Positions 45,165 to 55,904 of a stretch of DNA of 64,000 nucleotides are shown here, piece by piece (within the stretch, counting starts at the first letter, position 1; each line of letters opens with the position of its first letter). The stretch comes from Hygrocybe punicea (lineage: Eukaryota > Basidiomycota > Agaricomycetes > Agaricales > Hygrophoraceae), in contig OY744463.1 in NCBI GenBank assembly GCA_963556145.1, positions 5,084,001 to 5,148,000 of the forward strand, given 5' to 3'. The notes below the pieces were generated by a model, which was not told where the DNA came from, searched no databases, and was given only the letters and a program-made list of their open reading frames with translations. The position numbers were made by a program, and so were the translations under genes.

Positions 45165-48100
45165 AGAGCAGTCTGCATACTCCGGCACAGGATGTAGGCT
45201 GCGTTGAACCTGACTGTGCGCTACCGGAAGTAAAACTCAACGCGTCCGCTCTTTCTAACGATTCCTTGACGATTTCTCTTTATCATTCTACTACGCTTAT
45301 CGTTACCCTTGTGGATTGTGGATCGACGCATTGTTTCATTGACCCGGAATTTTGTTCCCTTCACAATCTTCCTATTTTTCCTACTGCTCCGAAACGCCTC
45401 CGCTTGTTTGATGGTTCCTCTGGTGGAATCATCGACAAATGTGTATCTATCTCTGTCCGTTTTTCTACTGGTGAAATTCTAATCTTAGAATTTTTGGTCA
45501 CTCCGTTGGATCCGTCTGTTTCCGCAGTTCTTGGATATAGCTGGCTCGCCAAATACAATCCGTTGATTGACTGGGTCGAGCATAGCGTTAAATTCCGTTC
45601 TTCTGATTCCGCGCCTCCGTTGTCGACTCCGGTGCCTAGCGAGGCACCACTTCCGGACCCTCCAGTACGACCTCCGTCCCCTCCGTCCTCTCCGTCTACT
45701 CCGCCTGAACCTTCTTCACCATCCGCTTCGAAGCCTGACATCTCCTTTGTCAGCGCTCAAGCCTTTTTGCGTGGTTGCAAAGTACCCGGCACTCAGGTCT
45801 TCCGTATGGAAGTCCGATTACCTGACGCCACCGGTCGCTCTGCAAGCTACGGCCCTCCGGAGTCCTCCGAACCCTCCGTGGACCTTCACAATATCCCTGA
45901 AGAGTATCACGAATTCGCTGACGTCTTTAGCAAAACGAAGGCTTGGAACCTCCCTGAACACCATCCTTACGACCTCAAAATTAATTTGGAGGATGGTGCA
46001 AAACCTCCTTTTGGCCCGATTTACTCTATTTCACCCTTAGAGCTCGAGACCCTTCGGGAATTCCTTGACAAGAATCTCCGGGCGGGTTTCGTCCGCTCCT
46101 CCCGTTCTCCCTGCGGAGCTCCCATTCTTTTCTCTCGGAAGAAAAATGGAAGTCTTCGACTTTGCGTAGATTTCCGAGGACTCAATCGTATCACGAGGAA
46201 GGACCGCTATCCTATCCCTCTTACGGCGGACCTTCTCGACGCTCCCCGGACTGCGCGCATTTACACTAAAATCGACCTTAAACACGCCTACCATTTAGTC
46301 CGGATTGCCGAAGGTGATGAGTGGAAAACAGCTTTCCGCACTCGCTATGGCTCGTTTGAATGGTTGGTAATTCCGGAAGGTCTTACTAACGCCCCAGCGG
46401 CCTTCCAACACTTCGTCAACGATATTTTTTCCGACCTCCTTGACGTCTCTGTCATTGTTTACCTTGACGACATCCTCATCTATTCCAATGACCCCGCTGA
46501 TCATGTAGACCATGTCCGTGAGGTCCTCCGACGACTCCGGAAACACAGCCTCTATGCCAACGCCGAGAAGTGCTCTTTTGGCGTTGACACGGTGGAATAC
46601 TTGGGTTACATTCTTTCCCCCCAAGGCCTTTCTATGGATCCTGCCAAGGTCCAAACTATCCAGGATTGGCTGGAACCCCGGAGGATCAAAGATGTTCAAT
46701 CCTTCCTTGGATTCGCCAATTTTTACCGGCGTTTCATTCCGGACTATTCCTCCATCACTATTCCACTTACCCGGCTCACTCGTAAAGGGTTACGATGGAA
46801 TTTCGATGATAAGTGTCGTTCCGCCTTCGATGACTTGAAATCCGCTTTCATTTCCGCCCCAATCCTTTCCCATTGGTCACCCGAGTTTGACACTCTGGTG
46901 GAGACTGATGCTTCCGATTACGCCGTTGCTTCCATTCTCTCCGTACGCCATCCTGACGGTGAAATTTATCCGGTTGCTTTCCGGTCTCGTACCCTTTCGG
47001 ACTCGGAGTTGAACTACGATACCCATGACAAGGAACTCCTTGCCATCTTCGACGCTTTCACTGCCTGGCGGCATTATTTGGAAGGTACTGCTACTCCGGT
47101 CGACGTTATCACCGATCACAAAAATTTGGAGTACTTCTCCACCGTCCGCTTGCTTACCCGCCATCAAGCCCGCTGGTCGGAGTTCCTTTCCCGCTTCAAC
47201 TTTGTTATCCGCTTTCGCCCAGGCAAGCTTGGCACTAAGCCCGATACCCTTACTCGACGCTGGGACGTCTACGCTAAAGGGGGAGATAGCGACTACGCCA
47301 AAGCCAATCCTCACAATTTCCGCCCTGTTTTTGGGCCGGAACAATTGGCTTCATCCCTCCGAGCGACTTCCCTCGAAGATGTAGTCCTTGGCGCCGGATT
47401 CACCATAGATGTCGATTCCCTTCACTCCGATATCATCTCCGGACTACAGGTTGATCCTATTGCCTCCGGACATGTTTCCCGTACCACCTCCGGCCCAGAT
47501 CCTCAATGGTCTATCGACGATTTAGGTTTTCTACGCCTCGATAATCGTATCTATGTCCCCGATGTCAATTACCTACGACTCCGGATTTTGCGTTCCAAAC
47601 ATGATCATCCTACTGCAGGACACTTCGGGCAAAATAAGACTCTCGAAATCATCCGGCGGGAATACACCTGGCCCGGACTCCGGACTTTTGTCCGTGATTA
47701 CTGCAAGTCTTGCACAACCTGCGCGAGATCCAAAACCCCTCGGCATCGTCCTTACGGATTGCTTAAGCAGCTCCCTATTCTGGAGAAACCATGGAATTCA
47801 ATTTCCATGGATTTCATCGAACAACTTCCGGACTCCGAAGGATTTACGGCCATCCTAGTTGTGGTTGACCGTCTTTCCAAGCAAGGGATCTTTATTCCAA
47901 CTTACGATACGATTACTTCCCCCCAACTCGCACATCTTTTCCTTATTCACGTTTTTTCTAAGCACGGAGTTCCTAGTCACGTCACCTCCGATAGAGGCAC
48001 GGAATTTGTTTCCCATTTTTTCCGGTCTCTCGGAAAGGCCCTCGACATGAACTCCACTTTACCTCCGGTTATCATCCTGAAGGCGATGGCCAAATGGAAC

Positions 48101-48882
48101 GCGTCAATCAAACCCTTGAGCAATATCTCCGCGTTTATTGCAATTATCAGCAAGATAATTGGTCGTCCCTCCTTCCTCTTGCGGAATTTGCTTACAACAA
48201 CGCTCCAAACACCACTACCGGAGTTTCTCCTTTCTTTGCCAATAAAGGTTACCACCCTAACCTTTCCGTTCACCCGGAGCGCGACCTCTCCTCCACCCAC
48301 GCACGAAAATTCGCTGTGGACCTCGATGAGTTACATCAACAACTTCGACAAACCATCTCTGAGGCACAACAACGTTATCAACACTACGCGGACTTGAAGC
48401 GCGCTCCGCCTCCGAACTTCAAGGTTTCGGATTCCGTCTACGTCAAAGCTGAGCATTTCCGGACTACTAGACCCTCCAAGAAACTTTCTGAGAAGAACTT
48501 GGGGCCTTTTGAAGTTATTGCTAAGGCCGGTACTCACTCATATACCCTCCGTCTTCCGGAGGCTCTCCGCTCTGTTCACCCGGTCTATCATGTCTCTCAG
48601 CTCGAACCGGCGACTCCGAATACCATTCCTAACCGTGTCCAACCTCTGCCTCCTCCAATCGTTGTCGACGGAGAACCGGAGTTTGAGATCTCCGAAATAC
48701 TCGATTCCAAGATCGACAACCGCCGTCGTGCTTGCAAGCTACTGTACCTTGTACGTTGGGAGGGCTACGAAGGCACTGACAAAGAAACTTCTTGGATCTT
48801 GGCCTCCGAACTTGGACATGCTACTGAGCTCGTTTCGGACTTTCACTCCGCTTATCCTTCGAAACCGGGCCCGTCCTATTAA
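45134..48882 (+). pseudogene. pol: Pol polyprotein: protease, RT, RNase H, integrase, chromodomain; one frameshift
   Basis: Open from 45134 in the -1 frame to gag. Protease: LVDCGSTHCFID (Asp with Cys in place of Ser/Thr) and AVLGYSWLAKYNP. A Pro/Ser linker (45610-45740). RT: FRGLNRITRKDRYPIP, YTKIDLKHAYH, FVNDIF and YLDDILIYS (catalytic DD, about 46460). RNase H: VETDASDYAVASIL, HDKELLAIFDAF, TDHKNLEYF. Integrase: H-H-C-C finger (HPTAGHFG...CKSCTTCARSK), SMDFIEQLP, TSDRGTEF and, in the next frame, GQMERVNQTLEQYLR (DD35E). The break is a one-base deletion at about 48050, in the short A run after LGKALDM. The second frame (48094-48882) gives LGPFEVIAKAG--YTLRLP (GPF motif) and a chromodomain (YLVRWEGYEGTDKETSWI) to TAA. 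Everything else looks functional. Confidence 0.93.
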
Positions 48883-48913
48883 TTCTGTCTATTTACGATT
48901 TTCGCAGACTGTT

Positions 48914-49747
48914 TCAAGGTTTTCCTCCTTTCCCCAAAAAATCCCCCTCTTCCCACTCCGTTTCCGTCTCCTCCGGCGCGATGTCCTCGGACTCCGGAGT
49001 GTACTTCCGGAGCTCGTATGAATTATCTCTGAGGAACTCTAAGTTCCTCAGATGGTCGGCCCATTGAGCCGCATGTTCGCGGAGATCCTCCACGGTGTCC
49101 CATACCCCCTCGCATGCCTCCGCGACCCGTCCCAACATCGCCGTGTTTTCTTCTGTCGCCCGGAGCAGCTTGTGAAGAAGCTGCTCCGTCCTCGTCAGCG
49201 GTTTCTTTACCGCGGGCTCCACTCCACGGTACTCCGATCCGGATTCCTCCTTTTCCTCCTTTTTCTTTTTCTTCTTCACTCCACCCTCTTCACCATCTAC
49301 CTCGCATTGCGCTTTTCTCTTCTTGCATGCATCGCAACTCCGTGCCTTTCCGGACGCGGGCCACACGCAGTTTTCCCGGCGTTCCGCGCACGCCTTGCAT
49401 TGTACGGCCCTGCTTCTGTAGTCAACTCCGGTCTTTCATTTATGTGCCTTTGCTTACCCGTCTCTTTTTCTCTTCCCCTTCTCCGCACTTGAGGGCCCCT
49501 CCTCCGCCGCCTCCACTTTCTTTTTCTCCTCCTCCGCCGCCGTTTTCTTCTTCATTTCCTCCTCCACCCTTTTCATCGCCTCCGCCTGGATCTTCTGTCT
49601 CCTCTCCTCTTCCGCCTTCTTCCTCTCGTCCTCCGCTTTTCTCCGTTCTTCTGCCTCCTCTTTCGCCCTCATTTCGGCGAATTCGCGCTCCATCTCCTTG
49701 ATGCGCGCGGCTATCTCTTGCGAGGACGATAATTGCGAGGACGACAT
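48914..49747 (-). CDS. Antisense accessory gene: coiled coil plus Zn(II)2Cys6-like cluster, intact with one intron
   Basis: On the opposite strand to gag-pol, between pol and the 3' LTR, starting about 120 bp inside it. ATG 49747 (MSSSQLSSSQEIAARIKEME); exon 1 is a Lys/Glu/Ala-rich coiled coil. A 42-nt intron (49457-49416; GTAAGC...CTACAG) keeps the frame. Exon 2 opens with VQCKACAERRENC-(10 residues)-CDACKKRKAQC, i.e. CX2CX6C-X10-CX2CX6C, which fits the fungal Zn(II)2Cys6 binuclear cluster spacing. Then come a KKKKKK tract, a helical C-terminal region (RTEQLLHKLLRATEEN...LREHAAQWADHL) and an acidic tail; stop at 48914. About 263 residues. Related layouts occur at 18372 and 51611 beside other LTRs. 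Inferred role: nuclear DNA- or chromatin-binding factor of the element; untested. Confidence 0.8.
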
Positions 49748-49856
49748 TTTTTGGGTTGTCTCCTGGCCAGGAGTTTGTTTTATACCGTAGGCCCTCCGCT
49801 TTGAACTCCGCTGCGGTTCTCCCTTTGTTCCACAGGCGTCTCAAGGGTTCGACGCT

Positions 49857-49869
49857 AAGGGGGAGATAC
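49857..49869 (+). promoter_or_regulatory. Polypurine tract before the 3' LTR
   Basis: TAAGGGGGAGATAC runs into TGTCATATCCC of the LTR. It is the usual plus-strand primer site of LTR retrotransposons. Confidence 0.75.
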
Positions 49870-50425
49870 TGTCATATCCCATGCAGCTCCGCCGGATTCC
49901 GACGAACTCCGCTCCGGACTTTTCCGCCGACTTATCTTATCTTATCTTATCTTATCTTCTCGCGTACGTTATTGTTCTTCTCTTGTTAATTACTATTCTT
50001 CCCCATCTCCGTTTACTCCGACCTCCTTTTCTCTTCCTCCCCTTTGTTTACTTGTCACCGTACATAGCAACCTTTTATCCCTTTTATTTTCTTCCGAACT
50101 CCGGTCCTCTTTCCGGAGTTCATATTGTCTTCACGTCTCCAAGGACATGACAATTAGTCTACCAAGTATATAAACTAGAACTACAATGTCCTGTAACTCC
50201 GTTCAGAAAATCAACTTGAGTTCCTTATTTCTTACCCACTCTCAAACTTAAGACTTTCCCTTAAGCTCATTAATTATCTTAGTACTTAGTCCGGAACTCC
50301 GGACTAACTCCGCTCCGTCCACGTCTTCTCAATACGACTTAAGGAAGTAGTGAACCTACTTCAAGAGTTGACGTCTCCGCTCCTCCGAAGAACTCCGATC
50401 CTTCCGGAGTTGCACGCCTCTAACA
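49870..50425 (+). repeat. 3' LTR of the chromodomain gypsy element
   Basis: 556 bp, same sequence as 43390-43945 at a constant offset of 6480 as far as I can compare by eye. It is followed by CTCAT, the second target copy. Confidence 0.95.
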
Positions 50426-50430
50426 CTCAT

Positions 50431-51349
50431 AAAAATTCGACGGCCAATGTATTGCAAAATAAAAAACAAAAATTACAACAAGTTGTAAGTTCATCTTCCA
50501 TAAGTGAAAAAAAGACGAAAAACAAGTACTATTGAATTAAATGAACCAAAAGGGTTTATATGGGATGCGGAAGATTGGAGCTGTGCTTATGATTCACTCT
50601 TTACAATATTACTAGCAATATGGAATGAAGATCCATCAAGTTGGAAAAAAAGATTCAATAGCATCAATGAAATATTAAAGATTTTGAGCTTAGGATTCAA
50701 ACGATCCAAGAATCACACAACAGATTTAGAAACAGTTAGAAATACAATCAGACATTTATTGCATCAAGATAAACCCGAAATATTTCCTTATGGTCAAGTT
50801 GGCATTGCCATAAGTGATTTGGCCCATTATATAATGAAAGCAAATGAACCAATGACTTCAACTTGTCTTAAATGTATCAATTGTGAAAACATAACCATTC
50901 TGGAAAATGATAGATGTGACGCCATCTTTCATTGTTCATATTCATTTTCTGGAACAATCTCAACATGTCTTGCTCAAATCATAGTTAATAGACAACGGCA
51001 CAAATGTCAATTGTGTTGGGGAGAGATTACTAAATTTATTGCATTTAACAAAATTCCACCTCTAATCATGTTTACAGTTGACTCTATTGAGAATTTAATA
51101 ATTAGTCAAGTTATAAACTTGTCAATTGATGACATATCCACTGCTTACACATTGAGAGGAATTGTGTACTTTGGTGATGCACATTTTACTGCCCGCATAT
51201 TCATCAACAGTATGGTATGGTTTCATGATGGTATATCAACCAGATCAATTTGTATTAATGAAGGTGATATAGATGACTTTTCAAATATTAATTTATTGTC
51301 ATGTAATGGTAATAATGCTGTACTGTTTATATATGCTCAATCTTAATAT
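50431..51349 (+). pseudogene. Helitron C-terminal USP-like (peptidase C19-type) cysteine protease domain
   Basis: The main frame opens near 50504 and reads NEPKGFIWDAEDWSCAYDSLFTILLAIW: Cys in the position of the USP cysteine box. Next come CLKCINCENI...CDAIFHC and HKCQLC (two CXXC-type pairs as in USP zinc fingers), PPLIMFTVDSI (USP-like strand), and GIVYFGDAHFTARIFINSMVWFHDGIS (histidine box with HFTA and W-HDG). Stop TAA at 51344-51346. The 70 bp before it, and the 75 bp before the gypsy element, are coding-like in shifted frames (an A-run indel near 50510). So helicase and protease were one polyprotein in the ancestor. It ends about 40 bp before the Helitron hairpin. Confidence 0.72.
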
Positions 51350-51383
51350 GTGTTCTCTTGCTAAAAGAAGGGACGAGTAACAT

Positions 51384-51415
51384 GCCATGCAAAGCAATGG
51401 CCCACACCCCACTAG
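51384..51415 (+). other. Helitron 3' terminus: hairpin and CTAG
   Basis: GCCATGCAAAGCAATGGC folds into a 5-bp stem with 8-nt loop, then CCACACCCCA, then CTAG. The next base is T, the start of the host LTR remainder. This matches the canonical Helitron 3' end (short GC hairpin about 10-12 nt before CTRR, inserted 5' of T). Confidence 0.8.
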
Positions 51416-51610
51416 TAACTATAAACATACTGATTCCGGGTCGTTAGGGACATTGCAGTGCGTGTAGGAATGAATCCGGAGGCGGAATCTGGAGCGGAAT
51501 CGATAGGAATGAGCGGAATCGAATGGAATTGACGATACGGGAATGGGAATGGACAGGAATGGAGTGGGACATGAAGAGGAAATGGATCCACACGATCCAG
51601 AGCCTCTACA
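51416..51610 (-). repeat. LTR family C, reverse copy 3, right part (195 bp)
   Basis: Begins TAACTATAAACATACTGATTCC and ends GAGCCTCTACA. In the intact copy at 21629-22215 the segment from TAACTATAAA to the end is also 195 bp. The left part is at 22650-23044. Confidence 0.9.
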
Positions 51611-53000
51611 TCGATGTGGCCGGAATCGATATTGTACGTGATGGATTTGAGAATGAGGCATGGCAATGGGTGGTGAGACAACGACAGGCCATGGTAAAAG
51701 ATTCCGTTCCCATAAACAGCACAAACTAACGATACCTGGCAGTGGAACTACAGGGAAATATCGATGGAAATCCAGGACAACAGAATCGACGTGACAGAAC
51801 CGAGGGACTTCTCAATGGGTGGAGAGATGGTGGTGGAGATCGAGGAATGGTTGTGGAACCAGGAGGAATACAAGAAGCAGCAGCAGGAAGACATGAGGCG
51901 TCGGGAAGTCGAGGAGGCGTTGCATTTATGGGAGGAGAAGGAGGAGGAAGAGGCGAGGAGACAATGGGCCATGGAGGCGGCGGAGTGTGAGTGGAAATGA
52001 ATGGAGGAATTGCGCCAGTACGAGGAGGAGATAAATAGGAGGGCGGAGGCGGAGAAGTGGATTGAGGAGGCAAAAAGGGCAAAGGCAGCAGAGGCAGTGA
52101 CAATGGAGGCTGAAGCAGCCACGGAAAGGGACCGGGAGGAGTCCGGACAAGCCATCGATCGTGGAAATGAGGACGAGGACGAGGATATGGATGGTGACTG
52201 GGCTGAGGAACAACTCCAGAAATACAAGAAGATTCAAGCTCTTAAGGTGATCAAAAACAAAAAGGCCAACCAAGACAACGAGACCGTTCACGGAGAGTAC
52301 AATAGCGGGGACGATTTTTTGAACGCGAGCGGAAACGGGGACATGGGACTGAAGGAAAAACTTCCGGGGGTAAGTAATATCTTGTGGACTCATATATCCA
52401 TAGGTCCTAACTAATCCGTAGTACATGCAGTTGTTCCGGATCCGACAATGCGATGGGTGTGTGACCGCCAATGCGGTTTGTCACGGAATTGAGGGGTATG
52501 CGTGCGACCAATGCAAAAGGCTGAAACGTCACTGTGGATTATCGACGAAGGGACCGGCCACCGGAACCGGGAAAGTGGAACGGAAAGGGAAGGCAAAGGC
52601 GGAAAGTCCAAAGAGAAAGATCTTCATGAAGAAGATTCCAAAGGCTGTGAAGAAGCCCAAGCTATGGGCTGGAGAGGCATCAATGAGTAAATGGACACTA
52701 ACTGACGTCGAACCAGACACGGAATCGGAGCAGGACGATGGGAGACAAGAGAATCCATTTAAATGGCCACAGATTGGAGCTGGAATTGGCGAGCATGTCC
52801 AGGCTATGCAGAAGATGGCGACGGAAACACAATGGGAGATCTCGGTCATCGCAGATGGCCTATCCGAATATGTCGCGGAGGTCCACACGAAGCTAACCCG
52901 TTGGACAAAGGAGCTAAACCGACTCCATGCGAACCAAGCCCACATACTTGGTCAACTCGACCTAATCGACACAAAACTTGACGAAGGGAGAAGGGAATAA
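51611..53000 (+). pseudogene. Accessory coiled-coil/Zn(II)2Cys6-like gene, antisense to a family-C element
   Basis: Directly inside the C LTR. The first readable part (DVAGIDIVRDGFENEAWQWV) lacks its ATG. A GT-AG intron with CTAAC (about 51693-51740) follows, then a Glu/Arg-rich coiled coil (MEIQDNRIDV...). A TGA at 51998-52000 is the only stop and the frame continues (MEELRQYEEEINRRAEAEKW). A second intron with CTAAC (about 52370-52421) precedes RQCDGCVTANAVC-(7 residues)-CDQCKRLKRHC, i.e. CX2CX6C-X7-CX2CX6C, matching Zn(II)2Cys6 spacing. Then a basic region, an acidic patch (EPDTESEQDD) and a C-terminal helix (WEISVIADGLSEYVAEVHTKL). Stop at 52998-53000. Domain order equals that of the gene at 48914-49747. 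Confidence 0.75.
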
Positions 53001-53039
53001 GAGGGGGAAATGAACGGAAAGGGATGGGAAATGGAATGC

Positions 53040-54342
53040 GGGACAATGTACATAAACTTAAAAGAGTACATAATAAAATCTATAGATGGAAAGGGTGAAA
53101 TGGAAAGCTAAGTGAAACGGAATCTGGTGGTTGAGGTGGAGGATGGTACCGGAATACAACGGAAACGAAATGGGAATGGAAAGGGTGGGTAACAAAGAAA
53201 ACTAGAAACGGAAACAAAAATATAAATAAACGAAATACAGGAACAGGAGCAGAAAGCGGAATGGAGGACGGAAACGCAAAAATAGGAGATGGAAATGAAT
53301 CTGTATCCCCACAAGAGTTTCTGAAAGAAGAGCGGAGGCAGAACGACAAGAGGAGACCAAGAGCTTCTTGCAAAAATTCAAGTGAGGTGTCGAGGGGGTA
53401 GAGGTCCAATATACAGTGACAAAATAAGATGAAAGCGGAAACGAGGAACAATATAAAATCGAGAACCAAAGTACTGACACCAACACGATCCCATACAAGG
53501 GGTGTGCCGCATGACGGGTCTAAAAATGATGGGGTGCCCCAAGTGGGCGGAGACAACAAAGTGCCCCAAGTGGGCGAGGACAGAACCGGAGACGATACGG
53601 GAGTGGAAATGACAAGGGGTGACAGGGATGGAGGGGGTAATATATTGGAATCGGAATCGGAACTGGTATCAAATAAAAGGGGCGGAAACGGGTCCAGAAT
53701 GGGAACGGGTGCGGAATACTCAACCAATTTTGAGGGAATCTTGACAGACGGAGACGGAGGACAAGAAGAAGACAATATCGAGGATGGAATGTCTATGTCT
53801 GGAGAATCCGAGGAAAATGGGAGCAGGTCCGGCACAAGTTCGTAGACGGAAACTGGAGGGGATGAAAGAGGAGACAATATGGACAAAATAGGAGATGGAA
53901 TAGATAAATCAGGAATGGGACCGAAAGGCAAGATGGAATGGATGACCAGCATCAATAAATTGGGAAGGGGCTCGGACGGGAACAACATGGGACTGGACGA
54001 CAAAACCTGTAAACAAATAACGGTCTCGACAGGCACCGGAATGGACGGGGGCAGGAAACACAATGATGGGGATGGAGTGGAATGAACGTGGGGGACGGAA
54101 TGAACGACAGTGGGTGGGATTGAGGACAGAATCTGTTCTGGAGGTGAGACGACTGCGACAGGTATGGGAGTGGGGCCGGAATCAGGACTGGAAATGGCAA
54201 TGGGGGCTGTAGTGACAACGGATTCCGGAACGGAACGGAAACCGGAAAGGAGAAACAATGTGGCATCATGAAAAATATCAACCAGTATGGATCATTGTGG
54301 TAATGACTGGGAAGAAGGTAATGAAGTCGCTCTTCAACACGT
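53040..54342 (-). pseudogene. Gag fragment of the family-C element (C-terminal part)
   Basis: From 54342 downward on the minus strand: VEERLHYLLPSHYHNDPY then a decayed Pro/Ser-rich gag. It aligns with the gag at 60220-59340 (CVEERPHYLLPGHYHDDPYPVDMFHDTTIF) and shares its Pro/Ile/Ser-rich repeats. The long 392-codon minus-strand frame (54258-53080) is only the low-complexity part. Pol is absent. Together with the accessory gene and the split LTR it is the deleted body of one minus-strand element. Confidence 0.65.
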
Positions 54343-54499
54343 CGGAGTGGGTCTGAGGGACCTCACGGAATCGGGGATGGAATCACTCGGAAAGGTCAAG
54401 GTGGATGGGATAGATGGATCAACTAAGACAGGAATGGCTACCTAAGGGAACCCAACCGTGTGACCTGGGTCACGTGACAGCCCAGGCACCACTACTACA
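54343..54499 (-). repeat. 3' LTR of a short-LTR element (family D) with polypurine tract
   Basis: Reverse of 56852-57008 (157 bp). On the minus strand it is preceded by GAGAGAGGGGGGCACT, a polypurine tract, and followed by ACGT and the gag continuation. ACGT here against ACAT before the copy at 56852 fits a 4-bp target duplication. Confidence 0.7.
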
Positions 54500-55904
54500 A
54501 GTGCCCCCCTCTCTCATAGCGATGCCCTCGTCGCTAGCAAAAGACAAAAGGAACAAAAGGAAACAGCAGGAACCTAAGGAAAAGCAGAAAGCAGAAGGAG
54601 AATGGGGAGAGTATGAGAAAAGGATAAATAGTAGACTAGTCTACTCCAGATGGATCTAACAAGGGTAGGTCATTGTAAAAAAAGGATGAAGAAAAGGTAG
54701 TAGAATGCAGAATCGGCACGGTGCAGCACGGGGTCAGCGGGTGGGTCGTTGGGCATGGGTCGACGTGGGGGGATGTGGGGTCATCATACGATACATGGGC
54801 AGGGCCGCGAATGTGTCTGTTTGGGGTGTGGCTGTTGTGGTAGGTCGCGGGGGTGGGGCCATGGATTTGCATCGTTGAGTACGTGGTTGGGGGTCATCAT
54901 ATCACGGGGATGGGCCATTGTGGTGGTGCATGGACTCGTGGGGGTGTGGAATGTGGGGCCGTGTGTGTATAAATGGGGTGTGGAGGGACAGGGTGTACCG
55001 TTCACGTGGGGTGGACTTTGTTGCCCAGTTCCTGTGTGGGGGCGTTTGATTGTGTTGGGAATGGGCGTATGGGGCCGTGAAACGAGCCGGCGTGGGGCTT
55101 GCAGGTTCTCGCACGGGTAGCCCGTTGTTGTGTTTCATTGGGTGGGTTTGGATGCGTCGTTCGCATGGGTATGGGCCATTGGGGCCGTGTTGGTACTTCA
55201 GGTGTGAGGGATCTGACGCGGGCGTGTTGTGCCATGCCCATGGGGTCGAGAAAGTGGGTCCCGGCGTGGGCGAGGAGTGCGAGTTGATGCGGCGGCGTGA
55301 CGGTTGGACGAAGTGGCAGGGGATGGGTGGGCGTGACAACGGTGTTGGTGAGGACAGCGCAGGTGAATACAGGGTGTGTAGAGCTGCCATACGGACATGG
55401 GGGGGTTTTGAGCATCTGTGTATCCAGTAGTGAACCTGTGGGTGTCTGAATGAAAAATTGTAGGTCGAAAACGGGGACGATGATGTCGAGGGTGCATCTT
55501 GCTGCATGACGGCATTGTTGGATGCGCCGTCTGGCTTGGCAACCTCTTGGGGGTGTTTTAACGAGGGTGGGGTGCTGTGGGTGCGCATGGGTGGGCGGAT
55601 TCTTGGTGGATGCAGTTGGTGATGTGGCTGCGCGAGGTGGCTGTGCAGAATGGTGAGGATGGGCAAAAAGTCGTGAAGATGGTCGCAGGGCATGTAGAAT
55701 GATGTGGACATAACGCTGGGGCCATCAGAGATTGTTTTTTGTAGTGTTTTGCATGGGTGTGCTGTGTGGAATTGCGTGGGTGTAGGCAAATGCACGGATT
55801 GGGTGGATCAGCACAGATCACGGATACGGATCGCCTCAGATATGGGTACGGATCAAGATTTCCCAATCCGTGCACCCGTGCATCCGTAACCGGTCCCTAT
55901 TTGG
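54500..55904. other. G/T-rich stretch without a recognised gene
   Basis: The plus strand is strongly G/T-rich (GGGTGTG, GTGGGG motifs), so the minus strand shows a 298-codon His/Pro/Ser/Thr-rich frame (55795-54902) with no ATG at its start and no recognisable domain. I treat it as compositional. 55790-55900 has CGGATACGGAT repeats similar to those at 56690-56770. Confidence 0.5.

Larger units (their letters stand above)
43385..50430 (+). mobile_element. Chromodomain Ty3/gypsy retrotransposon, 7036 bp, very young
   Basis: LTRs 43390-43945 and 49870-50425 (556 bp each) look identical base for base. They begin TGTCATATCCC and end CTCTAACA. Target duplication CTCAT lies at 43385-43389 and 50426-50430. 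Between them: self-priming PBS, gag, pol (protease, RT, RNase H, integrase, chromodomain), an antisense gene, and a polypurine tract AAGGGGGAGA just before the 3' LTR. It interrupts the Helitron gene between helicase and protease domains. The only coding defect I see is one frameshift in integrase. Confidence 0.95.
23045..51415 (+). mobile_element. Giant Helitron (28.4 kb; about 20.0 kb without nested insertions) carrying cargo genes
   Basis: The segment lies between two parts of one LTR, between A and T (ATATA|TAACT), the Helitron target. The right end has the hairpin GCCAT-(8 nt)-ATGGC at 51384-51401, then ten bases, then CTAG at 51412-51415, the classic 3' terminus. The left end reads TTACGAGTCCC rather than the usual TC, so the exact left base is uncertain. 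It encodes DUF6570-like, HUH Rep, PIF1 helicase and a USP-like protease at the right. At the left it holds a 170-bp tandem array, four further gene families (24680-35578) and a palindromic array. Nested later insertions: a gypsy element (43390-50425) and a hAT element (32887-34221). I cannot exclude that the left part joined by a separate insertion at the same spot, but the empty-site match argues against it. Confidence 0.78.

Noticed and set aside
53080..54258. 392-codon minus-strand Pro/Ser-rich ORF as a cell-wall protein
   Set aside because: It aligns with the low-complexity part of gag fragments at 59340-60220, so it is retroelement debris.
54902..55795. 298-codon minus-strand Pro/His-rich ORF
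   Set aside because: No ATG at its start, no domain, and the base composition (G/T-rich plus strand) alone explains the lack of stops.
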